A stretch of DNA of 5,072 bases from NCBI GenBank assembly GCA_945788655.1, contig CALZMV010000103.1, positions 1 to 5,072 of the forward strand. The letters run 5' to 3'. This document shows, piece by piece, positions 1 to 5,072 of the stretch (the first letter of the stretch is position 1; every line of letters starts with the position of its first letter). This stretch comes from an uncultured Clostridia bacterium (GTDB taxonomy: Bacteria; Bacillota; Clostridia; Peptostreptococcales; Anaerovoracaceae). The position numbers were made by a program, and so were the translations under genes. The notes under the pieces were generated by a model. It was not told the origin of the DNA and searched no databases. It worked only from the letters and a program-made list of their open reading frames with translations.

Positions 1-1241
1 CCGCACATTGAGCAGCTGTCTTCGTGCTCAGGCGCGCGATCGTCACGAATAGCCTTTGCAGTTTCAGGGTCAATTGCGCATTCCCACTGTTTTTCCCAAT
101 CAAAGGTTCTTCTGGCATCCGCCATACGGTCATCGATATCCCTTGCGTGAGGCACTTTCTTTGCAATGTCTGCAGCATGTGCTGCAATACGTGAAGCAAT
201 GATTCCCTGCTTAACATCATCAACATTTGGAAGAGCTAAATGCTCTGCAGGAGTTACATAGCAAAGGAATGCAGCTCCGCTTGCTGCAGCGATGGCACCT
301 CCGATGGCAGAGGTGATATGGTCATATCCCGGAGCAATATCTGTAACGATAGGTCCAAGAACGTAGAAAGGCGCTCCCATGCAGATGGTCTGCTGCATCT
401 TCATATTAGCCTCAATCTGGTCCATTGGCATATGTCCCGGTCCTTCAACCATAACCTGAACATCCTTTTCCCATGCGCGCTTAGTCAGCTCACCAAGTCT
501 TACAAGCTCTTCAATCTGGCAGACATCACTGCCGTCTGCAAGACAGCCGGGGCGGCAGGCATCTCCAAGAGATATGGTCACATCATACTCACGGCATATG
601 TCGAGAATTTCATCGAAATATTCATAGAAAGGATTTTCCTCTCCTGTCATGCTCATCCATGCGAAAACGAGAGATCCACCACGTGAAACGATGTTCATTT
701 TTCTCTTGTGCTTCTTAATCTGCTCTATTGTCTTGCGTGTTATTCCGCAGTGAAGGGTTACAAAATCCACACCATCCTCTGCATGGAGGCGAACAACATC
801 GATAAAATCCTTTGCAGTGAGAGTTGCCAGGTCACGCTGATAGTGAATAACGCTGTCATATACGGGAACAGTACCAATCATAGCCGGACATTCAGAAGTC
901 AGCTTTTTGCGGAAAGGCTGAGTGTTTCCGTGGGATGAAAGGTCCATAATTGCCTCAGCCCCCATATTCACAGCTGCCATAACCTTTTGCATTTCAATAT
1001 CATAATCCTTGCAATCGCGGGATACTCCAAGATTTACATTGATCTTGGTGCGAAGCATTGAACCTACACCGTTAGGGTCGATGCAGGTGTGCAGTCTGTT
1101 GGCGCAGATGGCAACCTGACCTCTTGCCACAAGATCTCTTATTTCTTCCTCTGTTCTGTATTCCTTTTTTGCAACGGCTTTCATTTCCGGTGTAATTATA
1201 CCCTTCCTTGCGGCATCCATCTGTGTTGTATAATTTCTCAT
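1..1241 (-). CDS. thiC: Phosphomethylpyrimidine synthase ThiC (3' end cut by window)
   Basis: Radical-SAM enzyme that rearranges aminoimidazole ribotide into HMP-phosphate, the pyrimidine half of thiamine, in the cytoplasm. The frame is open from the ATG at 1241-1239 to the window edge, giving 413 full codons. It begins MRNYTTQMDAARKG. Family motifs appear in order: KINVNLG (66-72), MDLSSHG (99-105), DGVDFVTLHCG (156-166), SRGGS (186-190), SLGDACRPGC (224-233), VMVEGPGHMP (263-272), GPIVTDIAPGYDHITSAIGG (296-315) and CYVTPAEHL (327-335). His270 and His334 match the family's zinc ligands. The C-terminal CX2CX4C iron-sulfur motif starts with Cys410 and Cys413; the third Cys and roughly 15-20 residues lie outside. 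The SLGDACRPGC form and expected length of about 430 residues fit the short clostridial ThiC type. A GGAAAGGAAG ribosome binding site sits about 8 bases before the start. It lies 29 bases after thiD and is probably the fifth gene of the riboswitch-controlled operon. Confidence 0.97.
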   Translation of the reverse strand, partial: MRNYTTQMDAARKGIITPEMKAVAKKEYRTEEEIRDLVARGQVAICANRLHTCIDPNGVGSMLRTKINVNLGVSRDCKDYDIEMQKVMAAVNMGAEAIMDLSSHGNTQPFRKKLTSECPAMIGTVPVYDSVIHYQRDLATLTAKDFIDVVRLHAEDGVDFVTLHCGITRKTIEQIKKHKRKMNIVSRGGSLVFAWMSMTGEENPFYEYFDEILDICREYDVTISLGDACRPGCLADGSDVCQIEELVRLGELTKRAWEKDVQVMVEGPGHMPMDQIEANMKMQQTICMGAPFYVLGPIVTDIAPGYDHITSAIGGAIAAASGAAFLCYVTPAEHLALPNVDDVKQGIIASRIAAHAADIAKKVPHARDIDDRMADARRTFDWEKQWECAIDPETAKAIRDDRAPEHEDSCSMC

Positions 1242-1270
1242 GACTTTTACTTCCTTTCCAATGGGTTGTT

Positions 1271-2074
1271 TTATTCTGCAAAAATTGACTTTAGGTCAAA
1301 ATTATGTTTCATAGGGCCCGGGCCTTTTCCAATATCCAGCATGGCAGCAAGTGCACCGGATATATAGTCCTTCGCTCTCTTTACAGACTCTTCAAGGGAA
1401 AATCCCTTGGCAAGATTTGCTGCTATTGCACTGGACAGGGTACAGCCCGTACCGTGGGTATTTGGATTGTCGATTCGTTTGCCCTCAAACCAAATTAATT
1501 CCCCATTGAAAAAAAGAAGGTCATTGGCATCGTTGATGCTGTGTCCGCCTTTTACGAGGACTGCACAATTATATGTGCTGCCAATCTTTTGGGCCGCCAT
1601 AACCATGTCATCTTCTGTTGTGATGGATAAGCCGGAAAGAATCTGTGCTTCCGGAATATTAGGTGTAATGAGCGCTGCTATAGGCAATAATTCATCAATA
1701 AGTGTCTGCACAGCGTCATTCTTCATCAGGGCCGAACCCGAGGTTGCCACCATAACCGGGTCAACAACCACATTTTTCGCCTTGTAATGTCTCAATCTTT
1801 CAGAAATAACGCAAATAAGCTCAGTAGAAGATACCATCCCGATTTTAACTGCATCCGGATAGATATCCTCAAACACTGCGTCTATTTGCTGCTTCAGAAA
1901 TTCAGGAGTTGCTTCCTGAATCGCTCTTACGCCGGTTGTATTCTGCGCAGTCAGTGCAGTAATTGCACTCATTGCAAAAACACCATTCATGGTCATCGTC
2001 TTCAGATCGGCCTGAATACCGGCGCCTCCACTGCAGTCGCTTCCTGCAATGGTCAATGCTGTTTTCATCTTCAT
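1271..2074 (-). CDS. thiD: Hydroxymethylpyrimidine/phosphomethylpyrimidine kinase ThiD
   Basis: Ribokinase-fold kinase of 267 residues, the usual length, which phosphorylates HMP to HMP-P and HMP-P to HMP-PP, the pyrimidine substrate of ThiE. It has the N-terminal substrate-binding motif AGSDCSGGAGIQAD (10-23), VDPVM (104-108), TPNIPEA (137-143), KGGH (175-178) and the anion-hole motif GTGCTLSS (208-215) with Cys211 next to the phosphate-transfer site. The C-terminal GKGPGPMKHN resembles the usual ThiD ending. The ATG at 2074-2072 is chosen because GGAAAGGAGC lies 7 bases before it; a second ATG two codons later is less well placed. Its product acts directly after ThiC, the next gene. A 96-base spacer separates it from the HAD gene upstream, the widest gap in the operon. 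Family assignment is firm; whether it also acts on salvaged HMP or pyridoxine-like compounds cannot be told. Confidence 0.97.
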   Translation of the reverse strand: MKMKTALTIAGSDCSGGAGIQADLKTMTMNGVFAMSAITALTAQNTTGVRAIQEATPEFLKQQIDAVFEDIYPDAVKIGMVSSTELICVISERLRHYKAKNVVVDPVMVATSGSALMKNDAVQTLIDELLPIAALITPNIPEAQILSGLSITTEDDMVMAAQKIGSTYNCAVLVKGGHSINDANDLLFFNGELIWFEGKRIDNPNTHGTGCTLSSAIAANLAKGFSLEESVKRAKDYISGALAAMLDIGKGPGPMKHNFDLKSIFAE

Positions 2075-2088
2075 AGTTTAGCTCCTTT

Positions 2089-2112
2089 CCATAGTCAGCT
2101 CCATAGTCAGCA
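2089..2112. repeat. 12-base tandem repeat, two copies
   Basis: CCATAGTCAGCT (2089-2100) is followed directly by CCATAGTCAGCA (2101-2112), identical at 11 of 12 positions. It lies between the spacer hairpin and the thiD ribosome binding site. A small in-frame duplication is the simplest explanation, and such two-copy repeats can vary in number by slippage. No function is evident. Confidence 0.75.
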
Positions 2113-2123
2113 TCGTTTTATAT

Positions 2124-2156
2124 AGCGGCATAAGGTGGTGCCCCCAATGTGCCGCT
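2124..2156 (-). other. Hairpin in the spacer before thiD
   Basis: AGCGGCA (2156-2150) and TGCCGCT (2130-2124) on the minus strand form a perfect 7-bp, GC-rich stem with a 19-base loop. No real U-tract follows (the next bases are ATATAAAACG), so it is not a convincing intrinsic terminator. It could stabilise or mark a processing point in the operon mRNA between the HAD gene and thiD, or be chance. The inverted repeat is seen; any role is inference. Confidence 0.5.
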
Positions 2157-2170
2157 TTAAAGCTGCATGC

Positions 2171-2833
2171 TTATTCAGCATCAGCGAATTTCCAAAATTC
2201 TTCTGTATGTTCGAAATCCGACAGGTAAAAATCTGCTGTCCTTTGAAGTTCCTCCTGTCTTTTTTCACTTTTGTCAAATACTGCTACCACCTTAAAGCCG
2301 TCTGCTTTGGCAGTCTTGGCAGCATGAAGCGCATCTTCAAATACCAGTGATGTGCTTCTGTCAGCTCCGAAGTGTTCCATTGCTTTGCGAAAGACCACAG
2401 GCTCATCCTTGCCGTGTCCAATGTCGCTGCAGGCAATGATTTCTTCAAAAAAATGTTTCATTCTGCATCGGCTTAAAGCCGCTTCAACCTGCTTACGGTC
2501 AGAGGCTGTTGCAATGCACATAAGAATGCCCGCCCTTTTTATCTCACTTAGAAATTCCAAAGCGCCGGGCTTTGGCAAAACCTCATAGAGGTAAAAATGC
2601 TCGATTTTCTCGTTGATTCCTGCCATGATTTCTTCCGGTGTTAAGGAAATACTATATTCCTTCTTCATATAGCAGGCAGCCTGATAAAGGCTAAAGGTTC
2701 TTATTTCATCACGGAGAGAAGGCTTTGGTTCCTTTCCGAGAGAACGAAGGTAAACGTCTCCTATCTCCTCCCAGATATACATGGAATCAAAGAGAGTTCC
2801 ATCAAAATCAAATATGGCACATTTTATTTTCAT
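2171..2833 (-). CDS. HAD-superfamily phosphatase in the thiamine operon
   Basis: A 220-residue haloacid-dehalogenase-type hydrolase resembling the beta-phosphoglucomutase-like/Cof-distinct subfamily I group. All four catalytic motifs are present: motif I FDFDGT with nucleophile Asp9 and acid/base Asp11; motif II CIATAS with Thr109; motif III Lys142 in GHGKDEP; motif IV VFEDA with Glu166 and Asp167. The segment between motifs I and II (about 15-90) is helical in character and should be the cap domain that sets specificity. The start at 2833-2831 overlaps the thiE stop in an ATGA arrangement, implying translational coupling; a GGAGG lies about 13 bases before it. The frame stays open upstream inside thiE, but no better start fits. 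The substrate is not evident. From operon position I infer a thiamine-pathway phosphate ester, thiamine monophosphate being the best candidate; HMP phosphates or general phosphate-ester clean-up are alternatives. The HAD family call is firm, the substrate is a guess. Confidence 0.93.
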   Translation of the reverse strand: MKIKCAIFDFDGTLFDSMYIWEEIGDVYLRSLGKEPKPSLRDEIRTFSLYQAACYMKKEYSISLTPEEIMAGINEKIEHFYLYEVLPKPGALEFLSEIKRAGILMCIATASDRKQVEAALSRCRMKHFFEEIIACSDIGHGKDEPVVFRKAMEHFGADRSTSLVFEDALHAAKTAKADGFKVVAVFDKSEKRQEELQRTADFYLSDFEHTEEFWKFADAE

Positions 2834-3471
2834 CGATTTACCATTTCCTCCGATAGCCGGCGAAGTATGCGGCATTCACCTTCAATGTCATCAGCTCCAA
2901 AAATAGCGCTTACCAGAGCAACTCCGTCAACGCCTGTTCCTGCAAGTTGAGAAATATTTTCCTTGCTGATGCCTCCGATGGCAACAACGGGAATATCAAC
3001 GGCATTACAGATATCGCAGAGAACTTTCCTTGGAAGCACATCTACATCTGTCTTTGTAGAAGTGCTGAATATTGCGCCTACTCCCAGACAGTCAGCACCG
3101 TTTTTGACTGCTTCAAGTGCCTCCTCAACGGAATGAACAGAAACGCCGATCATCATATCATCTCCAACGCGGCTTCTAACCTGCTCTGCAGCCATATCTT
3201 CCTGACCAACATGAATTCCGTCTGCATTGCACTTTATTGCAACCTCAACATTGTCATTGATAAAAAAGGGAACATTGTACTTTCTGCACAAAGCAGAGAT
3301 TTCCACAGCTTCTTTAAGAAAGTCCTCGTCGTTTAATTGTTTTTCACGAAGCTGCACGCATGTTGCGCCGCCCTTTATAGCAGATTCAACCTGCTCATAT
3401 AGGCTTTGTCTGCCTACCCATGCTCTGTCCGTAACTGCATAGAGCAGCATAGTTTCCTTATCGCACTTCAT
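2830..3471 (-). CDS. thiE: Thiamine-phosphate synthase ThiE
   Basis: TIM-barrel enzyme that joins HMP-PP and hydroxyethylthiazole phosphate to make thiamine monophosphate and pyrophosphate. With the start used here it has 213 residues, normal for the family. Visible motifs: QLREK (40-44), INDN (71-74) and GQED (89-92) for pyrophosphate and metal binding, the substrate loop STSTK (136-140) ending in Lys140, AIGGI (164-168), and VS near 187-188 for product phosphate binding. Three in-frame ATGs are possible: 3483, 3471 and 3450. I chose 3471 because GGAG lies 6 bases before it; the one at 3483 has GGAG only one base away, and the one at 3450 has AAGGA four bases away and would trim residues before the first barrel strand. 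The chosen start overlaps the thiM end by 14 bases, and the stop overlaps the HAD gene start. Function is firm, the exact N-terminus is not. Confidence 0.96.
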   Translation of the reverse strand: MKCDKETMLLYAVTDRAWVGRQSLYEQVESAIKGGATCVQLREKQLNDEDFLKEAVEISALCRKYNVPFFINDNVEVAIKCNADGIHVGQEDMAAEQVRSRVGDDMMIGVSVHSVEEALEAVKNGADCLGVGAIFSTSTKTDVDVLPRKVLCDICNAVDIPVVAIGGISKENISQLAGTGVDGVALVSAIFGADDIEGECRILRRLSEEMVNR

Positions 3472-4279
3472 ATTTTGCTCCATTCTCCAGCATTTCCGGA
3501 GTCATATTGTAAATTGCATCGATAATATAGTTTCTGTAGCTTGAGTTGCCATCCATTTCGCTAAGTCTTGTGTGTGCCACTTCACCTGCATAGCCCATTG
3601 CAGACACTGCCGCAGCTGCTGCCTCAAGAGGATTGTCCTGATTTGCAGTTACAAAGGCGGTAGTCATGGCAGAAAGCTGGCATCCAGTTCCTGTGATTGA
3701 AGACATCATAGGATGTCCGTTTCTGATGCAGTAAGCCTTCTCAGCGTCCGCAACGATGTCGATTGCGCCTGTAATTGCAATAACTGCACCTGTTTTAGCC
3801 GCAAAAGCTTTAGCAAAAGCGATTATTTCGTCAAGGTTTTCTTCTGTTACCTTATCTGCAACGTCAGCATCTACGCCCTTTGTTGTACCGCTGCCTAGTG
3901 CAAGAGTCTTGATTTCGGAAATATTTCCACGAATTACAGAAAACTTCACTTCTTTAAGGAGTTTCGTAGCTGTTTCTGTTCTCAGGGCTGAAGCACCTGC
4001 TCCAACAGGGTCTAAAACAACAGGATGATTCAGCTCATTAGCCTTCTTGCCAGCCTTAAGCATAGAAGCAATGGTTCTTTTGTTCAGAGTGCCGATGTTG
4101 ATGTTCAGACCCCCACAGATGGTTGTGATTTCTTCTACCTCGTTTTCGTCATCGGCCATAATAGGTGATGCACCGCAGGCAAGGATAATGTTTGCACAGT
4201 CATTGACAGTGACATAATTGGTAATGTTATGAACCAGCGGGCAGTTTTTCCTTACGTTTTCTAGCATGTTCTTTAACAT
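3458..4279 (-). CDS. thiM: Hydroxyethylthiazole kinase ThiM
   Basis: Salvage kinase of 273 residues that phosphorylates 4-methyl-5-(2-hydroxyethyl)thiazole with ATP to give the thiazole substrate of ThiE. It has the ribokinase fold of its family. Motifs: PLVHNITNYVTVNDCAN (14-30) and the following GASPIMADD at the substrate site, NINIGTL (59-65), VLDPVGAGAS (88-97), IRGNISEI (117-123 region) and the catalytic anion-hole motif TGTGCQLSA (196-204) with Cys200. The ATG at 4279-4277 is chosen because a perfect AAAGGAGG lies 7 bases before it; the frame is open further upstream, but that stretch runs into the riboswitch terminator. It is the first gene after the TPP riboswitch, so its transcription should fall when TPP is plentiful. 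Its presence implies use of recovered thiazole. Confidence 0.97.
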   Translation of the reverse strand: MLKNMLENVRKNCPLVHNITNYVTVNDCANIILACGASPIMADDENEVEEITTICGGLNINIGTLNKRTIASMLKAGKKANELNHPVVLDPVGAGASALRTETATKLLKEVKFSVIRGNISEIKTLALGSGTTKGVDADVADKVTEENLDEIIAFAKAFAAKTGAVIAITGAIDIVADAEKAYCIRNGHPMMSSITGTGCQLSAMTTAFVTANQDNPLEAAAAAVSAMGYAGEVAHTRLSEMDGNSSYRNYIIDAIYNMTPEMLENGAKYEVR

Positions 4280-4286
4280 ATATCTT

Positions 4287-4294
4287 CCTCCTTT
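4287..4294 (-). promoter_or_regulatory. thiM ribosome binding site
   Basis: The sequence AAAGGAGG on the minus strand sits 7 bases before the thiM ATG and decides that start over upstream in-frame ATGs. It lies 12 bases beyond the terminator U-tract, outside the terminator hairpin, so the riboswitch probably acts on transcription and not by hiding this site. Confidence 0.9.
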
Positions 4295-4306
4295 AAAATA
4301 TAGATG

Positions 4307-4345
4307 AAAATAAAAACAGGAGACACCCGCCTTGGATGCCTCCTG
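4307..4345 (-). terminator. Riboswitch-controlled intrinsic terminator
   Basis: On the minus strand the arm CAGGAGGCATCC (4345-4334) pairs with GGGTGTCTCCTG (4328-4317) over 12 bp, including two G-U pairs, around a 5-base loop. It is followed at once by TTTTTATTTT. This is a textbook Rho-independent terminator placed between the TPP aptamer and thiM. Its 5' arm can alternatively pair with the 3' part of the aptamer (see the alternative-pairing finding), which supports a ligand-controlled on/off decision. With TPP bound, the aptamer should keep its own strands paired and the terminator should form. Confidence 0.93.
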
Positions 4346-4360
4346 CAAAAATCACTTGAA

Positions 4361-4455
4361 CGCTGGCTTCCTACGGCGGCATTATCCGCATCAGGTATAG
4401 GGTCGAAGTTGGATTACTTCCTCTCAGCCTGCGAATACAAGCTCCCCTGCCTTTA
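4361..4455 (-). ncRNA. TPP riboswitch aptamer (THI element)
   Basis: The minus strand carries the conserved THI-element core in order: GGGGAGC, GCTGAGAGG, ACCC, ACCTGAT, GGATAATGCC and GTAGGAA. The closing helix P1 can form from GGC next to GGGGAGC (4451-4449) and GCC after GTAGGAA (4367-4365), with a possible GAA/TTC extension. CTGAGA binds the pyrimidine part of TPP and the GGATAATGCC side contacts the pyrophosphate, as known for this family. It is followed by an intrinsic terminator and then thiM, so it is a transcription-attenuating off-switch that lowers operon expression when TPP is abundant. The exact ends are approximate by a few bases. Confidence 0.97.
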
Positions 4456-4463
4456 TTCATATT

Positions 4464-4492
4464 ATGATATACTTATTTTTGTAAATGTACAA
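4464..4492 (-). promoter_or_regulatory. Likely sigma-A-type promoter of the thi operon
   Basis: On the minus strand TTGTAC (4492-4487) and TATCAT (4469-4464) are separated by exactly 17 bases, matching the -35 and -10 consensus at four and five of six positions. Transcription would start near 4457, just before the riboswitch aptamer, which is where a riboswitch promoter must lie. The area is AT-rich. A TTGTA-N4-TACAA inverted repeat overlaps the -35 box. The call rests on sequence and position only. Confidence 0.7.
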
Positions 4493-4540
4493 GAGTGTTT
4501 TCAGAAAACTCGACACGAATTTTAATCCGTCTGTGAATTT

Positions 4541-5072
4541 CTATTTTTCTACCAGGTGGAATGCAAAGCCACCTATCTGTTCCTTCAGATATACAGAAGT
4601 AAGCTTATCGCCCTTGTATTTTGCAGTTTCCATATCAAATTCCGCACCGTTCTTTGAAAGGAAATACATAGCTCTTTCACAGCTGCTGGTTCCGATCGCA
4701 ATATGTCCATGTGCTCCCGGGAAGCGTTTTCTGCATACTTCTATACCATCAGATGCGAAGGTGGATGCGCTCTTGACCTCTTTTCCGAATCCGAAAAGAC
4801 CGGCAATACGGTTTACCTGCTCATTGGCTTCTTCTTCGGAATCGTTGTTTATCCCTACATGTACCACTCTGAAATTCAGCATGGACATTACGGCTTCTCT
4901 GGAAAGTCTTGTGATTTCATCGAATTGTTCTTTTGCAATAAGATCTTTTTTTACCATCCAGGAGCCTCCGACTGCTGCTACAAGAGGAGAGGCAAGATAA
5001 TCTCTCATGATATATTTATCAATACCTCCCATCGGGAAGAAACGAAGATCCTTGAAGACAGCACTCATTGCA
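4541..5072 (-). CDS. KDPG/KHG aldolase fused to a VOC-like domain (5' end cut)
   Basis: The frame is open through the window edge; 176 residues plus a stop are visible. The Met at 5068 is probably internal, because the residues after it align with the last third of class I KDPG/KHG aldolases: LRFFPMGGID, then YLASPLVAAVGGSWMV, the usual phosphate-binding GG loops and C-terminal helix. The Schiff-base lysine would lie upstream, outside the window. After a linker (about residues 40-65 from that Met) a second domain begins at NFRVVHVGINN and runs through GIEVC, GHIAIGTSSCERAMYFL and LKEQIGGFAFHLV, a pattern typical of VOC/glyoxalase-like folds. Plain KDPG aldolases end near the GGSWMV helix, so this is a fusion. 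The aldolase cleaves 2-keto-3-deoxy-6-phosphogluconate or 4-hydroxy-2-oxoglutarate to pyruvate plus an aldehyde; the role of the second domain is unknown. It precedes the thi promoter and appears to be a separate transcription unit. Confidence 0.88.
   Translation of the reverse strand, partial: AMSAVFKDLRFFPMGGIDKYIMRDYLASPLVAAVGGSWMVKKDLIAKEQFDEITRLSREAVMSMLNFRVVHVGINNDSEEEANEQVNRIAGLFGFGKEVKSASTFASDGIEVCRKRFPGAHGHIAIGTSSCERAMYFLSKNGAEFDMETAKYKGDKLTSVYLKEQIGGFAFHLVEK

Noticed and set aside
240..686. A 148-codon plus-strand open frame opposite thiC
   Set aside because: Its product is rich in Cys, His, Ser and Arg without motifs, as expected for a shadow of a coding strand; thiC on the other strand is unmistakable.
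2124..2156. The spacer hairpin before thiD as an intrinsic terminator
   Set aside because: It has a long 19-base loop and no run of U after the stem, and thiD and thiC downstream carry on the same pathway. Kept only as a hairpin of unknown role.
2834..2875. Extending the HAD gene upstream to an in-frame ATG at 2875
   Set aside because: It would add 14 non-family residues before the MKIKCAIFDFDGT start and overlap thiE by 46 bases; the ATGA junction is the normal arrangement.
4280..4348. Extending thiM upstream to an in-frame ATG at 4348
   Set aside because: The added 23 residues would be encoded by the terminator hairpin and U-tract, and the ATG at 4279 has a perfect ribosome binding site.
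4505..4523. Hairpin AAAATTCG-TGT-CGAGTTTT on the minus strand, 17 bases after the aldolase stop, as that gene's terminator
   Set aside because: The core is only about four strong pairs, the loop is three bases and no U-tract follows beyond the stem itself. It may add weak termination, but the evidence is too thin to annotate.
4485..5000. A 171-codon plus-strand open frame opposite the aldolase–VOC gene
   Set aside because: It is antisense to a gene with clear family motifs, has no recognisable domain, lacks a good ribosome binding site and covers the thi operon promoter.
1..5072. Search by eye for insertion sequences, CRISPR arrays, tRNA or rRNA genes, toxin–antitoxin or phage genes
   Set aside because: None seen. 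The window is almost fully occupied by metabolic genes and their leader, with no regular repeat array, tRNA-like fold or transposase-type reading frame recognised.

Overview
The window looks like a chromosomal segment from a Gram-positive anaerobe of the class Clostridia, probably Lachnospiraceae-like. This is inferred from strong AAAGGAGG-type ribosome binding sites, moderate base composition, the short clostridial form of ThiC, a terminator-controlled TPP riboswitch in front of thiM, and an aldolase–VOC fusion protein of a kind I associate with Clostridia. I cannot fix the species from sequence alone. Every gene I can support lies on the minus strand, so the biological order runs from the high coordinates to the low ones.

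Region by region, in transcription order. At 5072-4541 is the C-terminal part of a KDPG/KHG-type aldolase that continues into a second, VOC (glyoxalase-like) domain; its 5' end lies outside the window. At 4540-4280 is a regulatory leader: a sigma-A-type promoter (about 4464-4492), a TPP riboswitch aptamer (about 4361-4455), a 12-bp intrinsic terminator with a U-tract (4307-4345), and the thiM ribosome binding site. Then follow thiM (4279-3458), thiE (3471-2830), a HAD-family phosphatase gene (2833-2171), a 96-base spacer with a hairpin and a 12-base tandem repeat, thiD (2074-1271), and thiC (1241 to beyond position 1). The first three genes overlap, and thiD-thiC are 29 bases apart, so they probably form one operon.

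Together the genes supply and join the two halves of thiamine. ThiC makes HMP-P from aminoimidazole ribotide and ThiD phosphorylates it to HMP-PP. ThiM phosphorylates salvaged hydroxyethylthiazole, and ThiE couples the two products to thiamine monophosphate. The HAD protein has all four catalytic motifs but no assigned substrate; its position makes a thiamine-pathway phosphate ester, such as thiamine monophosphate, the leading guess. No thiazole-synthesis genes (thiG, thiH, thiS, thiF) and no thiL or thiN are visible; they may lie beyond position 1 or elsewhere. The leader fits feedback repression: TPP binding should favour the terminator and reduce transcription of the operon.

Most of the window is well-known biology. 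The least explained parts are the substrate of the HAD protein, the aldolase–VOC fusion, and the spacer in front of thiD. I did not find a convincing wholly new system.
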